A stretch of 13,554 nucleotides of DNA from an uncultured Clostridia bacterium (GTDB lineage: Bacteria; Bacillota; Clostridia; TANB77; CAG-508): NCBI GenBank assembly GCA_947631725.1, contig CANRML010000023.1, forward strand, positions 1 through 13,554, in the 5' to 3' direction. The notes beneath the pieces were generated by a model. That model saw nothing but the letters and a program-made list of their open reading frames with translations, searched no databases and was not told where the DNA came from. The position numbers and the translations under genes were made by a program. Position 1 is the first letter of the stretch. Every line of letters begins with the position of its first letter. This document shows, in pieces, positions 7,189 through 13,554 of this stretch.

Positions 7189-9132
7189 CTAGTCTTCTTT
7201 TTCTTTTAAGTTCCAAACTTTTTCTAAAAATTCATAACGTTTTTGGAATTCTTTTTCATGCCAACTTGTAATACTTGTCAAGTCTCTCATACCATTGTGA
7301 ATTTTTTTAATCTCTTCTAGGTGTTTTTTCTTATCCATAACACTTGATATATTATCACCATGAATACGATAATAATTATATGGTTTATTAACATAGGCAA
7401 TATTTCCTAATGTCATTAAGTGTGAGTAAAAAACCCAATCTCCAGATTGCATATATGTTTCTGCTTTTTCAAAAATTTCTCTATAATCTCCATTTTTGAT
7501 TAAGCAAGAAGATACATTTGCAATAGTACAATTTAAAAATGTATAATCTTGAAGTTCATTTTGTCCGTTATTTATATATGAGTGGTTCCAATGTCCTGTT
7601 TTACGAATATCAATTTCTGGTTTTATTGATTTTAAAACAATTTTTCCATCTGTATCAATAAATGCTGTGTCAACATAAGCAATCATTGTTTTTTTATCTT
7701 TTTTTATCTGCTTAATAAGTTTTTTCAACATATTTTTGTCACAAAAATCATCTGCTTCGGCAATCCATACATAATCACCCTCTGCTAGTTCAAAACCTTT
7801 TTTCCATTGTTTAAAAGCAATTCCTGTATTTTGTTCATTATACACTTTTCTAACTTTTATATATGGTTTTAACTTTTCTACAAGTTCATCAATAATTTCT
7901 CTGCTGTTATCTGTTGAACAATCATCTAATAAAATTAGTTCTTCTATTTTCTTTGTTTGGTATAAAATACTATAAACTCTTTGCAATAAAAATTCTTGAT
8001 AATTATAATTCGGAACTACAGCAGAAATAGATATTTTTGATTTTCTCTTTTCCTTCTGTTTTTTTGCAACATTTATTATGTCTAAAAAAGTTATATCTTT
8101 CTTTATAACTGTTTTTTGTCTTAATCTTACAATAATATGTGCCATACTTATCAATAAATTTATCAATGTTGCAGATTTTAACCTTAATAAATTTATTACC
8201 ATATACCAATATATTTTTTTAAATTTTCCTAGAGTTGAAAGATATCTTTTTACTATTGTTTTATTTTTTTCTATTCTAATGTTTGATTGTTTTTTTATAA
8301 ACATTTTTAAGTATTTTTGCCTGTTTTTAAAACCTTTTAAAGGTGTTATTACAAAAACATATAACATTAAAATTTGGTGATATAAAATTATATTCTTAGA
8401 TTCTTCATAATTTTTTACATCCTTTATTCTTTCCAAAGTTAATTCTACTGATTGTATTATGTCAAATCTCTTTTCTGAAAATTCAGAGTTTTGAATTGAA
8501 TTATTTCTTTGAATATAATGATATTTTACTTTGTCTGTATATGCTACAGAATTTGCATGTAAAATAGCTGGAAAAGTTGTTGCGATATCTTCATTGACTT
8601 TTCCTTCTGGGAAAGGATATTTTTCAATTGTTTCTTTTTTAAATAGTTTATTACATGCAGAAGCGGATACCCCTGTATCTATAACTGCTAATTTTATATC
8701 TCGATTTTTTACATCAATAGTTGTGCCTAAAGTAGAAAGTGTCTTTTCATTTTCTGTTTCGAATTGCATATCAGAAATAACTATTTCTGCATTTTCTTTT
8801 TTCATTATGTTCATTAGTGTTTCATAATAATTAGTGTCAATATAATCATCTGAATCAATGAATCCAATATATTTTGAACTTGCAAGGCTTATTCCCCTAT
8901 TTCTTGTATATGCTAATCCTCTGTTTTTATCATTTTGATATAGAGTAAATTTGTCTTTATTTTTACTTAATAATTCTTTTAATACTGAATAAGTATTATC
9001 TGTTGAACAATCATCTATTACAATAATTTCCAAATTTTTATATGTTTGATTTAATAAGGATTCTATACTTTTTTGTACATATTTTTCTACATTATAGCAA
9101 GGCACTATTACAGTAATTTTACTTTGATTCAT
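7189..9132 (-). CDS. Two-domain GT2 glycosyltransferase
   Basis: A 647-residue cytoplasmic protein with two GT2 catalytic domains in tandem. The first (about 6-230) has DDCSTDN at 40-46, metal-binding DSDD at 93-96 and NEDI at 180-183. The second (about 367-590) has DDCSTDN at 403-409, EADD at 459-462 and SGDW at 563-566. The lysine-rich linker (about 270-365) contains a moderately hydrophobic stretch near 306-335. The first half resembles the plus-strand protein encoded at 10245-11243 and the second half the one at 9323-10252, so both activities of that pair are present here in one chain. The open frame continues up to a TTG at 9186, but that lies upstream of the predicted -10 box; the ATG at 9132 with AAAGGAAAG before it is preferred. 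The role is probably the addition of two sugars in a repeat unit; donors and linkages cannot be inferred. Confidence 0.92.
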   Translation of the reverse strand: MNQSKITVIVPCYNVEKYVQKSIESLLNQTYKNLEIIVIDDCSTDNTYSVLKELLSKNKDKFTLYQNDKNRGLAYTRNRGISLASSKYIGFIDSDDYIDTNYYETLMNIMKKENAEIVISDMQFETENEKTLSTLGTTIDVKNRDIKLAVIDTGVSASACNKLFKKETIEKYPFPEGKVNEDIATTFPAILHANSVAYTDKVKYHYIQRNNSIQNSEFSEKRFDIIQSVELTLERIKDVKNYEESKNIILYHQILMLYVFVITPLKGFKNRQKYLKMFIKKQSNIRIEKNKTIVKRYLSTLGKFKKIYWYMVINLLRLKSATLINLLISMAHIIVRLRQKTVIKKDITFLDIINVAKKQKEKRKSKISISAVVPNYNYQEFLLQRVYSILYQTKKIEELILLDDCSTDNSREIIDELVEKLKPYIKVRKVYNEQNTGIAFKQWKKGFELAEGDYVWIAEADDFCDKNMLKKLIKQIKKDKKTMIAYVDTAFIDTDGKIVLKSIKPEIDIRKTGHWNHSYINNGQNELQDYTFLNCTIANVSSCLIKNGDYREIFEKAETYMQSGDWVFYSHLMTLGNIAYVNKPYNYYRIHGDNISSVMDKKKHLEEIKKIHNGMRDLTSITSWHEKEFQKRYEFLEKVWNLKEKED

Positions 9133-9176
9133 TTTAACATCTTTCCTTTCGAGGATATAAACTAAATTATGACATA

Positions 9177-9205
9177 AGTATATCAAAAATACCTAAAAAA
9201 GGCAA
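9177..9205 (-). promoter_or_regulatory. Promoter for the minus-strand glycan operon
   Basis: On the minus strand TTGCCT (9205-9200), a 17-base spacer and TATACT (9182-9177) form a good sigma-A type promoter. Transcription would begin near 9170, leaving a leader of about 38 bases before the ATG at 9132. All genes down to 2321 follow in the same direction with small gaps, so this is the likely operon promoter. It also rules against the upstream TTG as start of the two-domain enzyme. Confidence 0.7.
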
Positions 9206-9240
9206 TGCTTATAATATAAAAATTTAATTCTGCTTATTGG

Positions 9241-9270
9241 TTGACTTTATTATGTTATTTATAATATAAT
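9241..9270 (+). promoter_or_regulatory. Promoter for the plus-strand GT2 pair
   Basis: TTGACT (9241-9246), an 18-base spacer and a perfect TATAAT (9265-9270) precede the gene at 9323. Start of transcription is expected near 9277, giving a leader of roughly 46 bases. It is divergent from the promoter at 9177-9205, and the two -35 boxes are only about 35 bases apart, so a regulator bound between them could act on both. Confidence 0.75.
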
Positions 9271-9322
9271 ATGAACAAAATAATCAGTTTTTAAAATTCA
9301 TTAGAAAGGAATTTATTTTAAT

Positions 9323-10252
9323 ATGTTTCAATTTAAAAATTTCTTCAAACCAAAAACAAATATTTATAAAAATATTCCTAAAAAATTAAATATTGATAAT
9401 CCAAAAAAAGTTTCAGTAGTTATACCAAATTATAATTATGAAAATTATATTGTAGAAAGAATAGATTCAGTTGTTAATCAAACATATCCTATTTATGAGT
9501 TAATTATTATTGATGATTGTTCTAAAGATAATAGTGTTGCTGTTATTGAGAAAAAGATTAAAAAATTATATAAAAAATTTCCTAATTTAAAAATTGAGTT
9601 TATTAAAAATGATGTAAATAGTGGTAATGTATTTTGTGGCTGGCAAAAAGCATTTTCTCTATCAACTGGAGATTATCTTTGGATAGCAGAAGCAGATGAC
9701 AGTTGCTCCCCTATTTTTTTAGAAACAATAATGACAGGTTTTGAACATACAGATACAGTTATTTCTTATTGTGAATCATTAACAATGGATGAAAAAAATG
9801 TTATATTAATGAATAATTTACGTGTATGGATAGATATTTTTAAATGTGGCAAATGGGATCAAAATTATCATTGTTCTGGCTTAGATGAACTTTCTAGTAC
9901 GATGTGTATAAATAACACAATAGCAAATGTTTCTAGTGTAGTATTTAAAAAATTGCCTAATATTGATTATGATGATTTATTAAAAACAGCTCAAACATTT
10001 AGATTAGCTGGAGATTGGTATTTTTACAGTAAAATATTAGAACATGGTAGTATTTCATATTTTAGAGATTCTTTGAATTATCATCGTATGCAAAAAAAAT
10101 CTATTACTTTAACAACTTCAGGCGCACAAGAATTTGAGGAAATTTGTCGTATGCAAGATTATATTTTAAATGCTGTAAATGTGTCAGAAAATGTTAAAAA
10201 ATTGGTATATCAAAGAAGAGAAAATGAAAGGAGGCGTTTTGGTCTTGAATAA
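9323..10252 (+). CDS. GT2 glycosyltransferase (EADD type)
   Basis: A 309-residue soluble GT2 protein. After a basic N-terminal extension of about 28 residues come the first strand VSVVIPNYNYE (30-40), DDCSKDN (64-70), the DxD-equivalent EADD at 123-126 inside DYLWIAEADD, NTIANVSS (198-205) and AGDW at 229-232. The second half of the minus-strand two-domain enzyme has the same series of motifs in the same order and spacing, so the two are clearly related. No membrane segment is visible. The ATG has AAAGGA about 12 bases upstream, somewhat far but usable, and the promoter at 9241-9270 fits this start. The 3' end overlaps the next GT2 gene by 8 bases. Substrate unknown. Confidence 0.92.
   Translation: MFQFKNFFKPKTNIYKNIPKKLNIDNPKKVSVVIPNYNYENYIVERIDSVVNQTYPIYELIIIDDCSKDNSVAVIEKKIKKLYKKFPNLKIEFIKNDVNSGNVFCGWQKAFSLSTGDYLWIAEADDSCSPIFLETIMTGFEHTDTVISYCESLTMDEKNVILMNNLRVWIDIFKCGKWDQNYHCSGLDELSSTMCINNTIANVSSVVFKKLPNIDYDDLLKTAQTFRLAGDWYFYSKILEHGSISYFRDSLNYHRMQKKSITLTTSGAQEFEEICRMQDYILNAVNVSENVKKLVYQRRENERRRFGLE
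10227..10247 (+). promoter_or_regulatory. RBS deciding a TTG start inside the upstream gene
   Basis: AAAGGAGG at 10227-10234 is the best ribosome binding site in this part of the window, and TTG at 10245-10247 lies 10 bases after it. The TTG is immediately followed by the stop of the upstream gene, an arrangement typical of translational coupling. The competing ATG at 10224 has only AGAAGAG 3 bases before it and would add a non-homologous 7 residues. Confidence 0.6.
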
Positions 10253-11243
10253 TGAAGAATTAAACCTTTCAATAATTGTACCAGTATATAATACAGAAAA
10301 ATATTTAGAAAAATGTTTAAATAGTCTTCTAAAAAATATTCCTCAAAAGACCGAAGTTATTGTAGTTAATGATGGTTCTCCTGATAATTCAGAAAGTATA
10401 ATTAAAAAATTTGAAGAAAAATATCCAGATATAATAAAATATTTTAAAAAACAAAATGGTGGTTTATCAGATGCTAAAAACTTTGGAATATCAAAAGCTA
10501 CAGGTAAATATATAACATTTGTTGATTCTGATGATTATGTTGATGAAAACATGCATAAAGAGATGCTTAAATTAGCTCTAAAAAAAGATGCAGATGTCGT
10601 ATACTGTGATGTAGAACAAGTATATGAAAATGGAGATTCACATATTAGTCATTGTACTAATTTTAAGCGTGATACAGATTATTTTAAATTAATTGATGCT
10701 CCTCTTATGGCTGCATCTTGGAATAAAATAATAAAAAAGGATTTGTATACAGATTTTACCTTCCCTGTAGGACTAAATAATGAAGATATTGCAGTTACAC
10801 CTATTTTACTTGCAAAAGCAAAATCTATTTATAAAATTGATAAGCCTTTTTATAAATATTTCCAACGTTCTGGTTCTATTCAAAATAGCGGTTTTGATGA
10901 AAAACGTTTTGTAGCCTTTGACACAGCTAAAATTTGCTATGAACAAGCTAAAATTTTGCCAGAAGATATTCAATTACAGATTAAAGGTTCAGTTTATACA
11001 CATCAGATTTTAGCTTTACTTATTTACCCTATTTCTGAATTGTCAAAGGAGGAACAATTAAGATTAATACCTCTATTTTGTAAAAAGTTTAATGAATTTG
11101 GGGATGATCCATATAAAAATAAATATGTAATAGAATATGCAAAAGATTTACATACATCTATCTTACTACATTTAATAAAAAAAGAAAAAACAAAGTCTAT
11201 TATGCTTTGGTTAAAATTATATAAATTTATAAGACCTAGATAA
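10245..11243 (+). CDS. GT2 glycosyltransferase (DSDD type)
   Basis: A 332-residue GT2 enzyme from the preferred TTG start (ATG at 10224 is the alternative). Motifs: LSIIVPVYN at 9-17, NDGSPDN at 42-48, GGLSDAKN at 72-79, metal-binding DSDD at 94-97, NEDI at 179-182 and SIQNSGFDEKRF at 211-222. The region around NEDI and SIQNS is strikingly like residues 155-225 of the minus-strand two-domain enzyme. No clear membrane segment is present, so the enzyme probably acts at the cytoplasmic face. It overlaps the preceding GT2 gene by 8 bases, giving a coupled pair whose summed length (641) is almost that of the fused protein (647). The stop codon lies inside the terminator hairpin that follows. Confidence 0.92.
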   Translation: MNNEELNLSIIVPVYNTEKYLEKCLNSLLKNIPQKTEVIVVNDGSPDNSESIIKKFEEKYPDIIKYFKKQNGGLSDAKNFGISKATGKYITFVDSDDYVDENMHKEMLKLALKKDADVVYCDVEQVYENGDSHISHCTNFKRDTDYFKLIDAPLMAASWNKIIKKDLYTDFTFPVGLNNEDIAVTPILLAKAKSIYKIDKPFYKYFQRSGSIQNSGFDEKRFVAFDTAKICYEQAKILPEDIQLQIKGSVYTHQILALLIYPISELSKEEQLRLIPLFCKKFNEFGDDPYKNKYVIEYAKDLHTSILLHLIKKEKTKSIMLWLKLYKFIRPR

Positions 11244-11254
11244 ATCTAGGCCTT
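11231..11254. terminator. Hairpin between convergent genes, probably a terminator
   Basis: CCTAGA (11235-11240) and TCTAGG (11245-11250) form a 6-bp stem with a TAAA loop. It extends past one mismatch by three more pairs to 11231 and 11254. A T-rich stretch follows on the plus strand, and a weaker one on the minus strand, so the hairpin may serve both the plus-strand GT2 pair and the minus-strand genes that end at 11260. The plus-strand stop codon forms most of the loop. Confidence 0.7.
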
Positions 11255-11259
11255 TATTA

Positions 11260-12198
11260 CTATTTTGTTATTTTTTCAATTGATTCAATCAAATATTTTT
11301 GTTTCTTAAATATCAAATCTATTAAGATTGTTAAATATTTAATCATAAGTGTTAATAAAGCAAATATTCCAAAAAAAGCAAATGATAAAAGTAACATAGT
11401 CGTTGTCCAACCTGCAATTGGTTGTGAAGATAAGAAAATATATATTGTATATACACCTGTTCCTATTGCAACAAGCATCATAATAAGTGCCATTGTAATT
11501 GCAAGTTTATATGCAACATCTGTAAATAAAATAATTGAATCAACAGCTAAATCTTTTCTAGTATCTTGTATTTCTTTTGTCATTTTAGAGTCACTATTTT
11601 GCAATGATTGATAATATATATGACTTAATTTCAATCCACAATTTGCATATATTGCTTTACGATAAGGAATTGTAGTATTTAAAGATTTCACACGATTAAT
11701 TGCTCTTCTAGAAAGTATTCGAAAAGTTTCTGTATGTATTGAATACATACTATTAGAATTTTTATTAAATATTTTATAAAAAACTCTTGAACTAAATCTT
11801 TTCTTTCTATTAGAAGCTGCTGAAACTATGTCATATCCTTTTAAAGTTTCTTGATATACTTGAATTATGACATCTAAATCATAGTCAATAGTTATATTAT
11901 CAAATTCATATACAAAGTCCCCTATGCTTAAGTCTACACCTGCGTTCATTGATAATTCTATTCCTTGATAATAGCTCATATTAATAATGTTAACCATAGT
12001 GTTCATTTTATTAGAAACTCTTTTTATTTCTTCTACACTATTATCTATAGACTTATCATTAACACATATAATTTCATATTTTTCGAAATTCTCATCTAAT
12101 TTTTTATTTAATTTTTCTAAAAAATTTGCAATTTCTTTTTCATTATTATGTACATACACAACTGCTGAAATAAAGTTCTTTTCTTTGTTTGTAATCAT
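11260..12198 (-). CDS. GtrB-like GT2 protein with an altered active site
   Basis: A 312-residue protein with the GtrB/DPM1 plan: an N-terminal GT2 domain and two long C-terminal membrane segments (about 224-255 and 264-295) ending in a lysine-rich tail. The domain is diverged. NDKSID (47-52) stands where DDGSSD is normal, and EFDNITID (98-105) stands where the DADxQD of the two GtrB-like neighbours lies, so only an ExD-like remnant of the metal site is left. The ERFAGxTK loop cannot be found; SLQNSDSK (198-205) occupies about that place. It may be a GT2 enzyme with changed substrate, or a non-catalytic partner. Its ATG overlaps the stop of the FAD oxidoreductase gene (ATGA), with GAGGTG inside the end of that gene, so the two are translationally coupled and probably work together. 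Confidence 0.88.
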   Translation of the reverse strand: MITNKEKNFISAVVYVHNNEKEIANFLEKLNKKLDENFEKYEIICVNDKSIDNSVEEIKRVSNKMNTMVNIINMSYYQGIELSMNAGVDLSIGDFVYEFDNITIDYDLDVIIQVYQETLKGYDIVSAASNRKKRFSSRVFYKIFNKNSNSMYSIHTETFRILSRRAINRVKSLNTTIPYRKAIYANCGLKLSHIYYQSLQNSDSKMTKEIQDTRKDLAVDSIILFTDVAYKLAITMALIMMLVAIGTGVYTIYIFLSSQPIAGWTTTMLLLSFAFFGIFALLTLMIKYLTILIDLIFKKQKYLIESIEKITK

Positions 12199-13313
12199 AT
12201 TAACACCTCATCTAAATCAAATACTGTATTTATCTTACCAGATAATACACTTATAAAAGTTGGATTTGTAGAAAATTGTTTTATAACTGTTGGTCTTGAG
12301 TCATCTATTTCTGAAGTTTTTAAAATTGGTTTCATTGAAAATAGAGATTCTTTATATTCAAATTTATATTCATCTTTCAAATATTTCTTTGCTAAATTTG
12401 ACATATAGCTCCAAGCTGTTTTAGGTTTTGCTGGGCAGTCATTACAATTTCCTAATTTTTCTGGTGTACAAAAACCTTTAGATTCTTTTTGACATCCAAA
12501 AGTTGGTAAAGTGTCATAACTTGTAATATGTGGTGTAAAAGTAACAGAAGTTAGAGAGTGATATCCTGTTTTTCCAAATGGCATTATAGAAAAAAATGGT
12601 CCATCCATAACTGTAATACCTGTATTTTTAAGATTCTCACTTACTGTGCATAATATAATCTCACATAACTCATATTTAATTTTAAATGGTTCATATCCTA
12701 GCATATTTAAAATCTGATTTACAGATGCATATGTTGCATTTAATAAAAATGGAGTTTGGAAACTCTCTCCAGTTTTTAATTTGATTTCATATGTGTCCTG
12801 TTGTTTTACTATTTTTTCAATATCACAATTATATTTTATCTCAACATTTTTCAATTTTTTTATTTCTTCTAAAAAATATTGTTTTAAAATTTGTGCATCA
12901 TATGTATATTCTTTTGTTAAGAAACTTCCGTCACAAGTACCTTCTTTAAAGTATTTTCCTATAGGTACATCTTCACATTTTATATCAGCTGCTTTACAAA
13001 ATTTTCTAAATTGTTCTGCATTTGTCCAAGAAAAATTTGTTGAAGTTGCATAAATTTGATCAAATTCAGTTAATTCAGAAAATCCATAAGCTTTGTTAAA
13101 TCTTTCAAAATATTTTGCAGACTTAATTGCAGTAGATAGTGAACGTGGATAATGGTATCCCATATGTACACGTGCTTGATTGATATATGTTGCTCTTTTA
13201 AAAGGTTCTGCGTCTTTTTCCAATACTAATATTTTCTGTCCTTTTTCTCCGCAAAATAGTGCAGAATACAAGCCATAAATTCCAGCTCCGATTATTATTT
13301 TGTCATATGCCAT
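12195..13313 (-). CDS. FAD-dependent oxidoreductase (DAO-like) with a cysteine cluster
   Basis: A 372-residue protein with an N-terminal FAD-binding Rossmann motif (IIIGAGIYG, 6-14) and an acidic residue ending the second strand (LEKD, 31-34). RVHMGYHYPRS lies at 48-58 and a C-terminal SGKINTVFDLDE at 358-369. This is the general build of the D-amino acid oxidase/glycine oxidase group of flavoproteins, which oxidise amines or hydroxy acids. Unusual is C274, C282, C290 and C293 in a CX7CX7CX2C pattern, which could bind zinc or an iron-sulfur cluster. No signal peptide or membrane segment is visible, so it is cytoplasmic. A very good AAGGAGG site precedes the ATG. It sits between two GT2-type genes and overlaps the downstream one by 4 bases, which points to a role in making or modifying a sugar or carrier lipid for the glycan; the substrate is unknown. 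Confidence 0.88.
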   Translation of the reverse strand: MAYDKIIIGAGIYGLYSALFCGEKGQKILVLEKDAEPFKRATYINQARVHMGYHYPRSLSTAIKSAKYFERFNKAYGFSELTEFDQIYATSTNFSWTNAEQFRKFCKAADIKCEDVPIGKYFKEGTCDGSFLTKEYTYDAQILKQYFLEEIKKLKNVEIKYNCDIEKIVKQQDTYEIKLKTGESFQTPFLLNATYASVNQILNMLGYEPFKIKYELCEIILCTVSENLKNTGITVMDGPFFSIMPFGKTGYHSLTSVTFTPHITSYDTLPTFGCQKESKGFCTPEKLGNCNDCPAKPKTAWSYMSNLAKKYLKDEYKFEYKESLFSMKPILKTSEIDDSRPTVIKQFSTNPTFISVLSGKINTVFDLDEVLI

Positions 13314-13332
13314 TTTGAGCCTCCTTTTTTAA

Positions 13333-13554
13333 TTATTTTACATCATATTTATGAAACATATTATTAAATAATATCTTTAGTAATTCACTATTTCCTTTGA
13401 CTGCACTAATTTTAGTTGGAGTTTTTCCTTTTTTAGGATATTCACGTCTTACAGGAATTTCACATGTTTTTAAGTGTAATCTATCTGCTTTTACAGAAAG
13501 ATATGCTAATAATTCATATGTCATAAAAATATCTCTTAAAGGTTTAACATCTGG
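13333..13554 (-). CDS. GT2 glycosyltransferase, C-terminal part (runs off the right edge)
   Basis: The last 73 codons of a larger gene. The frame stays open to the window edge with no stop, so the internal ATG at 13524 is not a real start. The visible part (TYELLAYLSVKA..., then CEIPVRREYPKKGKTPTKIS and KGNSELLKILF near the end) looks like the C-terminal end of a DPM1-type GT2 enzyme without C-terminal membrane segments. The YPKxGKxPTKIS and KGNxELLKILF stretches are what I recognise, from memory of the family and not from a search. The catalytic motifs lie outside the window. The FAD oxidoreductase begins 19 bases further on, so these genes are probably one operon with the altered GtrB-like protein. 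Confidence 0.75.
   Translation of the reverse strand, partial: PDVKPLRDIFMTYELLAYLSVKADRLHLKTCEIPVRREYPKKGKTPTKISAVKGNSELLKILFNNMFHKYDVK

Noticed and set aside
9133..9186. Longer N-terminus of the two-domain GT2 enzyme from a TTG at 9186
   Set aside because: It would start upstream of the predicted -10 box (9177-9182); the ATG at 9132 has a good ribosome binding site and begins just before the first GT2 strand.
13333..13524. Small 63-residue protein gene
   Set aside because: The frame continues without a stop to the right edge and the sequence looks like the C-terminus of a GT2 enzyme, so it is a fragment of a larger gene.
1..13554. CRISPR arrays, toxin-antitoxin pairs, phage defence genes, insertion sequences or RNA genes
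   Set aside because: I saw no regularly spaced repeats, transposase motifs, small paired genes or tRNA-like folds; nearly all of the window is accounted for by glycan genes.

Overview
The window is a very AT-rich stretch with strong AGGAGG-type ribosome binding sites, short intergenic gaps and almost all genes on the minus strand. By codon use and RBS style it looks like a low-GC Bacillota genome, most likely a clostridial anaerobe; this is inferred from composition and cannot be tied to a species. The content is a cell-envelope glycan locus: dTDP-sugar synthesis, at least seven glycosyltransferase domains of family GT2, polytopic membrane proteins and one FAD oxidoreductase. I see no tRNA, rRNA, CRISPR array, insertion sequence or phage gene.

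Layout, left to right. 71-2184 (minus): RfbA (glucose-1-phosphate thymidylyltransferase) followed by a DUF6056-like polytopic membrane protein. 2185-2320: a 136-base spacer holding two inverted repeats. 2321-9132 (minus, probably one operon read from a promoter near 9177-9205): a two-domain GT2 protein, a second and larger DUF6056-like membrane protein broken by a single extra base near 6934, a GtrA-family small membrane protein, two GtrB-like polyprenyl-phosphate glycosyltransferases, and RfbD (dTDP-4-dehydrorhamnose reductase). 9323-11243 (plus): two overlapping GT2 genes with their own promoter, the only plus-strand genes here. 11231-11254: a hairpin between convergent genes. 11260-13554 (minus): a GtrB-like protein with an altered active site, an FAD-dependent oxidoreductase with a four-cysteine cluster that overlaps it by 4 bases, and the C-terminal end of a further GT2 protein that runs off the right edge.

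How they may work together: RfbA and RfbD are the first and last steps of dTDP-L-rhamnose synthesis (RfbB and RfbC are not in the window). The cytoplasmic GT2 enzymes would add sugars to a lipid-linked glycan. The GtrB-like enzymes would charge undecaprenyl phosphate with single sugars, GtrA would help move these across the membrane, and the DUF6056 proteins are candidates for the enzymes that use them outside, giving a GtrA/GtrB/GT-C-like decoration system. The last step is inference.

The most striking observation is that the same pair of GT2 domains occurs twice around one divergent promoter: fused in one protein on the minus strand, and as two overlapping genes in the opposite order on the plus strand.
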